A stretch of DNA of 64,000 nt, taken from an uncultured Woeseiaceae bacterium. Lineage in GTDB: Bacteria > Pseudomonadota > Gammaproteobacteria > Steroidobacterales > Woeseiaceae. A program made the position numbers and the translations under genes. Of this stretch, positions 57,163 to 64,000 are shown piece after piece. The DNA lies in assembly GCA_945787845.1 (NCBI GenBank), contig CALZJH010000008.1, forward strand, positions 73,496-137,495, in the 5' to 3' direction. Position 1 is the stretch's first letter. The number at the start of each line of letters is the position of its first letter. The notes under the pieces are model-generated. The model did not search any database. It saw nothing but the letters and a program-made list of their open reading frames with translations, and was not told the DNA's origin.

Positions 57163-59385
57163 TCAGAACAATTCGATGGGGTCTACGTCGATCGACCAGC
57201 GGACCTTGCGGGCCGCGGGCGATTGCTCGAGCATGAACCGCAGCTCACGCAGGGCCAGGTGCAGGGCAGGTCGGTCACTGGATTGCAGCAATAACTGAGC
57301 GCGGTGGCGGCCGGCCTTGCGCGCCATGGGTGCATCGACCGGTCCGAGGACACGCAGGGTTTCGCCGCAGTGGGCGAGCAGCGCCTGTTGCGCCAACTCG
57401 AGAAAGCCGATGGCGTCGGCTCGCTGGTGAGCAGCCGAGCGCACCAGCGCCAGCCGGGTAAACGGCGGCCAGTGCGTTGCTTCACGCTCCGCAAGCGCCT
57501 CCTCGGCAACCCGTTCGTAGCCGCCGCTGATCAACGTCGACCAGAAGACGTGCTCCGGGAATGCGGTCTGTATCAGGACCTCGCCGGCGCGGTGCTCGCG
57601 TCCGGCACGACCGGCCACCTGCACGATCGACTGGGCCATGCGTTCGCTGCTGCGAAAGTCCGTGCCGAACAGGCCCTGGTCGGCGTTGACAATGCCCACC
57701 AGCGTCAGCTTCGGGAAGTGGTGGCCCTTGGACAGCATCTGCGTGCCCACGAGGATGTCGGCCTCGCCTTCCTTCGCCAGGTCGAGCGCCGCGACCATGG
57801 CGCCCTTGCGCTGTGTGCTGTCGCTGTCGATGCGCGTAATGCTGCGTTCGGGAAACCGCTCGCGCAGTGCCTCCTCGAGACGCTGGGTGCCTTCGCCAAG
57901 CGGTTTGACGGTCTCGCCGCACTCGCTGCAGGTCGATGCGAGAGGCCGTGTTGCGCCGCAATGGTGACAGCGAAGCTGCCGTGCGCCGGCGTGCACAGTC
58001 ATCCTCGAATCGCAGCGCTCGCAATCTGCAATGTGGCCGCAGCTCGAACAAATGAGCGTCGGTGCGAAGCCGCGCCGGTTCAGGAAGATCAGGACCTGGC
58101 CATCAGCCTGCAGATGACTGTCGATCGCCGCGGCAAGCGGCTCGCTGATGCCGTCGGTAGCCGGGGATCGAATAGTGTCTACGAGGCGCATGGTCGGTGG
58201 CCGGGCCCCGCCCGCGCGCTTCGGCAGCCGAATGAGTTCGTAAGCGCCACTGTGGCATTGACGCAGCACCTCCAGCGTCGGTGTGGCCGTTCCCAGGATG
58301 ACCGGAACGCCGAGATTCCGGCCGCGCACGATAGCGAGGTCGCGTGCCGAGTAACGCAAACCCTCCTGCTGCTTGAAGGAATGGTCGTGCTCTTCGTCAA
58401 CCACAATGAGCCCTGGGCTCTTCAGCGGCGTAAAGATGGCAGAGCGCGTGCCAACAACCAGCCTTGCAGCACCGGAGCGAGCAGCACGCCAGGCCGCGAG
58501 GCGCTCGTTGTCGGTGAGGCCGGAATGCAGCAGCGCCGGATCGATCCCGAGGCGTCGCCGCAGTCTCGACACGAGCTGGGGCGTCAGCCCGATCTCCGGA
58601 ACCAGGACGAGCACCTGCTGGCCCTGGTCGATGACGTCCTGCATCCGCTGCAGGTAAACCTCGGTCTTGCCGCTGCCCGTGACGCCTTCGATCAGGAACG
58701 CCCCGACGTCCTTGTCGCTGCGCAGGGTAGCCAGCGCCGTTCGCTGGTCCGCGTTGAGTTCGGGGCCCGGCTCCGCCGCCGGCGCGAGCGTTTCGTCGAA
58801 GTCGCCGGCGCGTGATTCGAAGCGCTGAATAAGACCTTTCTCGAACAGGGCCTTCGCGGCGCGGCGCCAGTTCGGCAATAGCTCGGTGAGATGCTCGGCC
58901 TCGAGGCCGTTGCCGCCGGCGTCGCATAGGGTCTCCAGAACTTCAGCCTGTTTGGGCGCTCGTTTTGAGAGGACCTCGACGTCGGTCGACGTGCCGAGTT
59001 CGGTAACGGCGATCATCTCGACGATGGGATGTAAAGATTTTCCCTGGCGCAGGAGCGCCGGCAATGCCGCCGCAACCACCTCGCCGATCGGGTGGTGGTA
59101 GTAGTTGCTCGTAAAGCGGGCAAGCTGCAGGTCCGCATCGCTGAGCAGCGGTGTCTCGTCGATCACGGCGAGACAATGCCTGAGCTTGTCCCGGGCGAGG
59201 TCCGATTTATCGGCATGCGCCAGCACCAGGCCGACCTGCCGGCGGGGACCGAACTGGACCAGTACGCGACACCCGGGCGCGGGGACGGGTCCGTCCGCGG
59301 GCGGCAGGTAGTCGAACTCGCGGGACAGCGGCACATTGACCGCGACCCTGAGCACAGGCTGCTGGCTGTCAGGAATATCGCTCAC
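57163..59385 (-). CDS. priA: Primosomal protein N' (PriA helicase)
   Basis: A 740-residue replication-restart helicase. It has the 3'-DNA-binding N-terminal domain (RVAVNVPLSREFDYLPP), Walker A GVTGSGKTEVYL, DEEHD in VVDEEHDHSFKQQEG, zinc-binding Cys clusters (CSSCGHIADCERCDSRM, CHHCG) and the helicase C-terminal motif VAGRAGREHRAGEVLIQT. The start is uncertain: I prefer GTG 59385 to TTG 59403, since neither has a clear ribosome-binding site. It is followed within 5 bases by argS. Confidence 0.95.
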   Translation of the reverse strand: MSDIPDSQQPVLRVAVNVPLSREFDYLPPADGPVPAPGCRVLVQFGPRRQVGLVLAHADKSDLARDKLRHCLAVIDETPLLSDADLQLARFTSNYYHHPIGEVVAAALPALLRQGKSLHPIVEMIAVTELGTSTDVEVLSKRAPKQAEVLETLCDAGGNGLEAEHLTELLPNWRRAAKALFEKGLIQRFESRAGDFDETLAPAAEPGPELNADQRTALATLRSDKDVGAFLIEGVTGSGKTEVYLQRMQDVIDQGQQVLVLVPEIGLTPQLVSRLRRRLGIDPALLHSGLTDNERLAAWRAARSGAARLVVGTRSAIFTPLKSPGLIVVDEEHDHSFKQQEGLRYSARDLAIVRGRNLGVPVILGTATPTLEVLRQCHSGAYELIRLPKRAGGARPPTMRLVDTIRSPATDGISEPLAAAIDSHLQADGQVLIFLNRRGFAPTLICSSCGHIADCERCDSRMTVHAGARQLRCHHCGATRPLASTCSECGETVKPLGEGTQRLEEALRERFPERSITRIDSDSTQRKGAMVAALDLAKEGEADILVGTQMLSKGHHFPKLTLVGIVNADQGLFGTDFRSSERMAQSIVQVAGRAGREHRAGEVLIQTAFPEHVFWSTLISGGYERVAEEALAEREATHWPPFTRLALVRSAAHQRADAIGFLELAQQALLAHCGETLRVLGPVDAPMARKAGRHRAQLLLQSSDRPALHLALRELRFMLEQSPAARKVRWSIDVDPIELF

Positions 59386-59478
59386 CGATTTAACATATTG
59401 CACCCAAAGCGACCCGTTTTCGTGTCAACCGGGCCATTCCTCGGGCGTTAGAACAGGAGACACAAGTTAGATGACCTC

Positions 59479-60123
59479 ATGACGGAGTCAAGGGATATGA
59501 ACGCCGAGGCCGCCACTTTTGCGGTATCGTGGGTTAGCGAGCCATCGACAGGGACGCGAGCACTGCAACAAGAACAGCAACTCAACCGGTTTTTGGCCGA
59601 CGTAGAGCGACGGGCACTGCGCATCGCCGAAATTGGCGTGCGCAACCGCGATGATGCGCTCGATCTCGTACAGGATGCGATGATCAAGCTGGCGCGCAAG
59701 TATGCCGATCGGCCGACTGCAGAGTGGGCGCCCCTGTTCTACAGGATTCTGCAGAATGGCGTCCGTGACTGGCATCGGCGCCAGGCCGTTCGCAATCGCG
59801 TCATGGTGTGGTTTGGTCGCGGTAGCAGCGAAGGTGACGAGTACGATCCCGTGGCCGCGGCGCCCGATCCGATCGGCCGGTCACCGGACGAGGAATTGCA
59901 GAACAGTGAGGCGATGGACAGCCTGGAGTCGGCGGTGCATGGATTGCCGGCACGGCAACGCGAAGCATTTATGCTGCGCACATTTGAGGGTCTCGACGTT
60001 GCAGGCACCGCGGTAGCCATGGGTTGCTCCGCGGGCAGCGTCAAGACGCATTACTCCCGCGCGATACACTCGCTCAGGGAGACATTGGGTGAACATGGGC
60101 CCTCCGGGTCCGGAGACGGATGA
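59479..60123 (+). CDS. ECF-like RNA polymerase sigma factor (DUF3619/DUF3106 operon type)
   Basis: A 214-residue sigma factor with region 2 (AEIGVRNRDDALDLVQDAMIKLARKY) and region 4 (LPARQREAFMLRTFEGLDVAGTAVAMG with SAGSVKTHYSRAIHSLRETL). The two regions are joined by a 50-residue linker rich in Asp/Pro. The gene is known from a conserved operon with DUF3619 and DUF3106 in beta- and gammaproteobacteria. Start ATG 59479 or ATG 59497; the second has AAGGG closer to it. The DUF3619-like gene begins one base after its stop, so translation is coupled. It lacks a recognised anti-sigma, a role that the next protein may fill. Confidence 0.9.
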   Translation: MTESRDMNAEAATFAVSWVSEPSTGTRALQQEQQLNRFLADVERRALRIAEIGVRNRDDALDLVQDAMIKLARKYADRPTAEWAPLFYRILQNGVRDWHRRQAVRNRVMVWFGRGSSEGDEYDPVAAAPDPIGRSPDEELQNSEAMDSLESAVHGLPARQREAFMLRTFEGLDVAGTAVAMGCSAGSVKTHYSRAIHSLRETLGEHGPSGSGDG

Positions 60124-60124
60124 C

Positions 60125-60478
60125 ATGAAAAAGTCAGACGAAGAATTTGCACAGGAAGCGAAGGCGCTGTTTGACGGCTCGGTCGACAAACTCGATGCCG
60201 CGACGCTGTCCACGCTCAACCAGGGCCGCCACCGGGCGCTCGAGGCGGCGCGTTCGCCGCGCGGCGAGTGGATGCGCTGGGCGCCGGCAGCCGGGGTCGC
60301 GACGGCCGTACTGATTGCCGTCATGGTGACGCTGCCCGAACCGGGGCCGGTCGAGGTCATGCCCGAAGCGATGACCGACATGGACATACTCCTGGGCGAA
60401 GACAGTATCGATATGTACGAAGACCTCGAATTTTACAGCTGGCTCGACGTGGCCGATGAAGGTGAAGATGTCGGTTGA
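60125..60478 (+). CDS. DUF3619-like membrane protein
   Basis: A 117-residue protein with a cytoplasmic helical N-terminus (1-58), one transmembrane segment (about 61-78, GVATAVLIAVMVTLP) and a short acidic periplasmic tail rich in Asp, Glu and Met. It begins one base after the sigma stop. The single-pass layout and position are those of an anti-sigma factor, though the family has no proven role that I know. Overlaps the next small gene. Confidence 0.75.
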   Translation: MKKSDEEFAQEAKALFDGSVDKLDAATLSTLNQGRHRALEAARSPRGEWMRWAPAAGVATAVLIAVMVTLPEPGPVEVMPEAMTDMDILLGEDSIDMYEDLEFYSWLDVADEGEDVG

Positions 60479-60713
60479 AGGCACCATCGCCCTGGTCGCG
60501 TGCGGCTTGTGCCTCGGCAGCGTTGCGCTGGCCGAGGAGCAGCAGCCACCGGATGCCGAGTTTCTCGAGTACCTCGGCATGTGGGAGGGCTCCGATGAGG
60601 ACTGGATGGTGCTCGACAACATACAGGCCGCGGACGACACGACGGACGATGATGAGCGGAGCGATCCCGCACCGGAAGGTGAAGAATCGGCGGAGATGAA
60701 AGATGAGAGTTAA
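60468..60713 (+). CDS. Small acidic exported protein
   Basis: An 81-residue protein with a signal peptide (SVEGTIALVACGLCLGSVALA-E) and a highly acidic mature part (many Asp and Glu, few basic residues). ATG 60468 has AAGGTGA six bases upstream; an in-frame ATG 60456 is also possible. It overlaps both neighbours, and its stop lies 11 bases past the next start, so all four genes are translated together. No family known; the DUF3619-DUF3106 gap often has a comparable small gene. Confidence 0.65.
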   Translation: MSVEGTIALVACGLCLGSVALAEEQQPPDAEFLEYLGMWEGSDEDWMVLDNIQAADDTTDDDERSDPAPEGEESAEMKDES

Positions 60714-61176
60714 ATGGATTGCCACCATGGTATGCCTGCTGATGTTCGGCGTTGCGACGGCCGATAATCACGGCGTTAGCTGGGAGTCATTGAACGAAGG
60801 ACAGCAGCAGATGCTGAGCCAGTTCGCCGATTCGTGGAACGCCCTGCCCGCAGAACGGCAGGCGCGCCTGGCGCGGGGCGCAGAGCGTTGGGCCGGCATG
60901 ACGGCTGAACAGCGCGAGCAGGCAAAGTCTCGCTTCGCTGCCTGGCGCGAGCTCGGTGACGAACGCCGTGCAAGAATTCGGCAGCGCGCCGAAGAATTTC
61001 GCAAGCTTCCTCCCGAGGAGCAGGAGCGTATCCGGAAGAACTATCGCAACTATCGGCAGATGAACCAGGAACGCCGTCAGCAACTGCGCGACCGCTACCA
61101 GCGCATGACGCCGGAGCAGCGCCAGCGCCTTCGTGACCGGCTGTCGGATCGGCCCAGGCACCGTACGCGAGACTGA
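60703..61176 (+). CDS. DUF3106 exported helical protein
   Basis: A 157-residue protein with a signal peptide (about 1-20) and a mature part of repeated short helices with the motif L(P)xxxRxRLxxxxxxWxxM(T)xEQRxxxxxR, as in ALPAERQARLARG and MTPEQRQRLRDRL. It is very rich in Arg, Gln and Glu and forms an extended helical hairpin of the DUF3106 type. Such periplasmic proteins resemble CpxP/Spy-like chaperones in composition, but homology is not shown. Last gene of the sigma-factor operon, with a terminator behind it. Confidence 0.85.
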   Translation: MRVKWIATMVCLLMFGVATADNHGVSWESLNEGQQQMLSQFADSWNALPAERQARLARGAERWAGMTAEQREQAKSRFAAWRELGDERRARIRQRAEEFRKLPPEEQERIRKNYRNYRQMNQERRQQLRDRYQRMTPEQRQRLRDRLSDRPRHRTRD

Positions 61177-61202
61177 AATACCGCTGCGGAAAGTCCTTAT
61201 AA

Positions 61203-61230
61203 AAAGGCCCCTTTTTAGGGGCCTTTACTC
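61203..61230 (+). terminator. Rho-independent terminator of the sigma/DUF3106 operon
   Basis: AAAGGCCCC, a 6-base loop and GGGGCCTTT form a 9-bp stem, followed by a T-rich stretch (TTTACTCTTT). It separates the sigma operon from pntA. Confidence 0.85.
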
Positions 61231-61286
61231 TTTGTACCTGCAAGACCCCTCCTATACACTTCCGCAGTCCATTCGGAGGGGTTCCT

Positions 61287-62825
61287 ATGAGAATCGGAGT
61301 ACCAAAAGAAATCTACGAGGGTGAGTGCCGCGTCGCGACCACACCCGACGTAGTCACCCAGTTAAAAAAGCTCGGCTTCGACGTCGCCGTCGAGTCCGGT
61401 GCTGGCGAAAAATCCAGCTATTCCGACGACGCGTATCGCGAGGCCGGGTGTGAAGTCATCGATACGGCCGGCGACCTGTGGTCGAAGTCCGACATCGTCC
61501 TGAAGGTCCGCGCCCCCGAGGGCGATGAGGCCGCGCGCCTGCGCGCCGACCAGACGCTGATCAGCTTCCTGTGGCCGGCACAGAACCCAGAGCTGCTCAA
61601 ACAGCTGACCGAGACCGGCGGTACGGTCATGGCCATGGACAGCGTGCCGCGTATTTCGCGAGCGCAGAAAGTCGATGCATTGAGCTCGATGGCCAATATC
61701 GCGGGCTACCGTGCGGTCGTCGAAGCGGCCCAGCACTTCGGGCGTTTCTTCACGGGCCAGATCACGGCGGCCGGCAAGGTACCGCCTGCCAAAGTCCTGG
61801 TCATCGGAGCCGGCGTGGCCGGCCTCGCGGCCATCGGTGCCGCCAAGAGCATGGGCGCCATCGTCCGCTCATTCGACACGCGCCCCGAGGTCAGGGAGCA
61901 GGTCGAGAGCATGGACGCTGAGTTCCTGATGCTCGATTTCGAAGATGACGAAGACGGTGCCGGTGAAGGCGGTTATGCCAAGGTGATGAGCGAAGCGTTC
62001 ATCAAGGCAGAAATGGAGCTGTTCGCCGAGCAGGCCAGGGACGTCGACATCATCATTACGACGGCACTGATTCCCGGCAAGCCCGCGCCGAAACTGATCA
62101 CGGCCGAGACGGCCCGTTCGATGAAGGACGGCAGCGTCATCGTCGACCTCGCCGCCGAGCAGGGCGGCAACTGTGAACTGACGGTGCCCGGTGAAGTCGC
62201 CCACGACAGCGGCGTGACGATCATCGGCTACACGGATCTGCCCAGCCGGCTTGCCGCACAGTCGAGCCAGCTGTACGCGACCAACCTGCGTCACCTGCTG
62301 ACCGACCTCACGCCGGAAAAAGACGGCAACATCGTGGTCGACATGGAAGACGAGGTCATTCGCGGAACAACCGTTTGCAAAGACTTTGATACGACCTGGC
62401 CACCACCCGCGCCCAAGCTGTCGGCGGCACCGCCCAAGGCGGCGCCCGCACCGGCACCTGTCGCGAAGGAAAAGAAACCGAAGTCGTTCGTCGGTGCGGC
62501 CATCGGCATGGCGGTCGCCGGCATTGCGTTGCTGGGACTCGGTGCCGTTGCACCGGCGTCCTTCATGGCGCACTTCACGGTCTTCGTGCTCGCCTGTTTC
62601 GTCGGCTACATGGTGATCTGGAACGTCACGGCGGCGTTGCATACGCCGCTCATGAGCGTGACGAACGCCATCTCCAGCATCATCGTGATCGGCGCGCTGA
62701 TGCAGATCAGCTCCGACAACCCACTGACAATGTGGATCGCGGCGGTAACCGTTGGCATAACCAGTATCAACATTGCGGGCGGATTCGCGGTTACGCGACG
62801 CATGCTCGAAATGTTCAGGAAGTGA
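61287..62825 (+). CDS. pntA: NAD(P) transhydrogenase alpha subunit
   Basis: A 512-residue subunit of the proton-translocating transhydrogenase that makes NADPH from NADH. The N-terminal NAD-binding domain I has MRIGVPKE and the Rossmann motif [20 protein letters not shown]; after a Pro/Ala linker (about 375-400) come four transmembrane helices of domain II. The size fits the two-subunit E. coli arrangement. GGAGGGG lies 6 bases upstream of the ATG. The gene is 7 bases before pntB. NADPH from this enzyme would serve the Calvin cycle and glutathione reductase. Confidence 0.96.
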   Translation: MRIGVPKEIYEGECRVATTPDVVTQLKKLGFDVAVESGAGEKSSYSDDAYREAGCEVIDTAGDLWSKSDIVLKVRAPEGDEAARLRADQTLISFLWPAQNPELLKQLTETGGTVMAMDSVPRISRAQKVDALSSMANIAGYRAVVEAAQHFGRFFTGQITAAGKVPPAKVLVIGAGVAGLAAIGAAKSMGAIVRSFDTRPEVREQVESMDAEFLMLDFEDDEDGAGEGGYAKVMSEAFIKAEMELFAEQARDVDIIITTALIPGKPAPKLITAETARSMKDGSVIVDLAAEQGGNCELTVPGEVAHDSGVTIIGYTDLPSRLAAQSSQLYATNLRHLLTDLTPEKDGNIVVDMEDEVIRGTTVCKDFDTTWPPPAPKLSAAPPKAAPAPAPVAKEKKPKSFVGAAIGMAVAGIALLGLGAVAPASFMAHFTVFVLACFVGYMVIWNVTAALHTPLMSVTNAISSIIVIGALMQISSDNPLTMWIAAVTVGITSINIAGGFAVTRRMLEMFRK

Positions 62826-62832
62826 GGGCGAC

Positions 62833-64000
62833 ATGATTAACGCTGGAATCGTAACCGTGTCGTACATCATCGCGACCATTCTGTTCATCCTGGCCCTTGG
62901 CGGTCTTTCCAACCAGGAGACCGCACGTCGCGGTAACTGGTACGGCATCATCGGTATGGCGATCGCATTGATCGCGACGATACTCGGCGTAGTCACCGCG
63001 CAATACACGATTCTTCTCGTGGCATTGCTCATCGGTGGCAGCATCGGTCTGTTTGCGGCCTCGCGTGTGCAAATGACGCAGATGCCCGAGCTCGTTGCAA
63101 TCCTGCACAGCCTTGTCGGTGTGGCTGCGGTTGCCGTCGGCTATGTGAATTTCATGGACCCGACGGAACACCTCACGGGTGTTGAGCTGACCATTCACGA
63201 TATCGAGACCTATCTCGGTATCCTGATCGGTGCCGTGACCTTCTCCGGTTCCGTAATCGCGTTCGGCAAGCTGTCGGGTCGCATTACGGGTAACCCGATG
63301 ATTCTCCCAGCACGCCATTGGCTCAATCTTGGCCTGTTGATCGGGGCAATCTGGTTCGGACGTGAGTTCGTCATGCAGTCGGCCGCGGGCACGGGCATGG
63401 AGCCGTTGATCATCATGACGGTCATTGCCTTGCTCTTCGGCATCCACATGGTGATGGCGATTGGTGGTGCGGATATGCCGGTCGTTGTTTCCATGCTCAA
63501 CAGTTACTCGGGTTGGGCTGCGTCTGCAACGGGCTTCATGCTCGGCAACGACCTGTTGATCGTGACGGGTGCCCTCGTTGGTTCGAGTGGTGCCATCCTG
63601 AGCTACATCATGTGCCGCGCGATGAATCGCAAGTTCCTTGCGGTGATTGCAGGTGGCTTCGGTACCGGCGGCGGCGCTGCGGCAAAAGGGGGCGGTGAGG
63701 ACCAGGGCGAAGTCATTCCCATTGATCCGCTCGAAACAGCAGAGCTGCTGGCAAATGCCAAGGAAGTGATGATTATTCCTGGCTACGGTATGGCCGTTGC
63801 TCAAGCTCAGCACACGGTGTTCGAGATCACGCGCACGTTGCGCGAGAAAGGCGTCAATGTTCGTTTCGGCATTCACCCGGTTGCGGGCCGTATGCCCGGG
63901 CACATGAACGTACTCCTCGCTGAGGCAAGAGTGCCTTACGACATCGTGTACGAGATGGACGAGATTAACGAGGATTTCCCGGATGTCGACGTATCCGTCG
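62833..64000 (+). CDS. pntB: NAD(P) transhydrogenase beta subunit, partial
   Basis: From ATG 62833 the frame stays open for 389 codons to the window end, so the C-terminus is missing (the family has about 460 residues). The sequence starts [18 protein letters not shown] and has the conserved transmembrane domain with [16 protein letters not shown], then the NADP-binding domain III with [16 protein letters not shown] and [18 protein letters not shown]. It partners with pntA in the inner membrane. Confidence 0.95.
   Translation, partial: MINAGIVTVSYIIATILFILALGGLSNQETARRGNWYGIIGMAIALIATILGVVTAQYTILLVALLIGGSIGLFAASRVQMTQMPELVAILHSLVGVAAVAVGYVNFMDPTEHLTGVELTIHDIETYLGILIGAVTFSGSVIAFGKLSGRITGNPMILPARHWLNLGLLIGAIWFGREFVMQSAAGTGMEPLIIMTVIALLFGIHMVMAIGGADMPVVVSMLNSYSGWAASATGFMLGNDLLIVTGALVGSSGAILSYIMCRAMNRKFLAVIAGGFGTGGGAAAKGGGEDQGEVIPIDPLETAELLANAKEVMIIPGYGMAVAQAQHTVFEITRTLREKGVNVRFGIHPVAGRMPGHMNVLLAEARVPYDIVYEMDEINEDFPDVDVSV

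Noticed and set aside
61232..61258. TTGTAC and TATACA as the pntA promoter
   Set aside because: The elements are separated by only 15 bases, short for sigma70, so I did not list it as a feature.
62815..63903. A 362-codon minus-strand frame over the pntB region
   Set aside because: pntB on the plus strand is clear through the window end; the opposite frame has low-complexity His/Arg content typical of antisense shadows.

Overview
This window reads as a chromosomal segment of a GC-rich gammaproteobacterium that can fix CO2. Supporting genes are a form IA RuBisCO cluster with cbbQ and cbbO, an Escherichia-like pntAB, a prlC-xthA pair, def-fmt-rsmB, smg-dprA, an NtrYX pair and a sigma factor/DUF3619/DUF3106 operon. 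A sediment or marine Woeseiaceae-like lineage would fit (RuBisCO plus TolB-TPR proteins and large secreted subtilases), but this is an inference from gene content; no rRNA or tRNA is present to test it. I found no insertion sequence, prophage or CRISPR array.

Layout. 1-1.3 kb: tail of a VOC protein, an unknown exported protein and an NTF2-like protein. 1.5-6.6 kb: cbbL-cbbS-cbbQ-cbbO, one tight operon for form IA RuBisCO and its activase, without carboxysome genes. 6.6-15.4 kb: BCCT transporter, an MDR/SDR dehydrogenase pair, GST, an HD-domain hydrolase resembling cyclic-nucleotide phosphodiesterases, exonuclease III and oligopeptidase A. 15.5-16.9 kb: glutathione reductase. 16.9-21.9 kb: a PAS-PAS-AAA-Fis sigma54 activator facing a good -24/-12 promoter and an operon of exported or membrane proteins (a 53-residue exported peptide, a DUF1348 NTF2-like protein, an exported isochorismatase-like hydrolase, DoxX, an exported alpha/beta hydrolase) that ends at a clear terminator. 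21.9-28.6 kb: flavin/disulfide oxidoreductases, an EEP lipoprotein, a membrane-anchored phytochelatin-synthase-like protein, aroE and hemB.

28.7-30.4 kb: an ECF sigma factor, an overlapping DUF3379 probable anti-sigma protein, and an exported peptide made of ten E-G-(S/K)-C-G repeats. The last resembles HvfA-type precursors that are modified by MNIO (DUF692) enzymes, but no MNIO, DUF2063 or DoxX partner adjoins it. 30.4-42.6 kb: 3-methyladenine glycosylase I, a TolB-TPR membrane protein, a large secreted subtilase, an AhpD-like protein, a TonB-C protein, hemF, tsaC and topA. 42.6-52.8 kb: smg-dprA, a LysM lipoprotein, then def-fmt-rsmB-DUF4390-ntrY-ntrX in one direction. 52.8-59.4 kb: an isolated HExxHxxGxxH protein, then a priA-argS-SPOR-capA run on the minus strand. 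59.5-64 kb: a second sigma-factor operon and pntA-pntB, the latter cut by the window end.

The points most worth follow-up are the orphan EGSCG-repeat peptide with its sigma/anti-sigma pair, and the sigma54-controlled exported operon with its short exported peptide.
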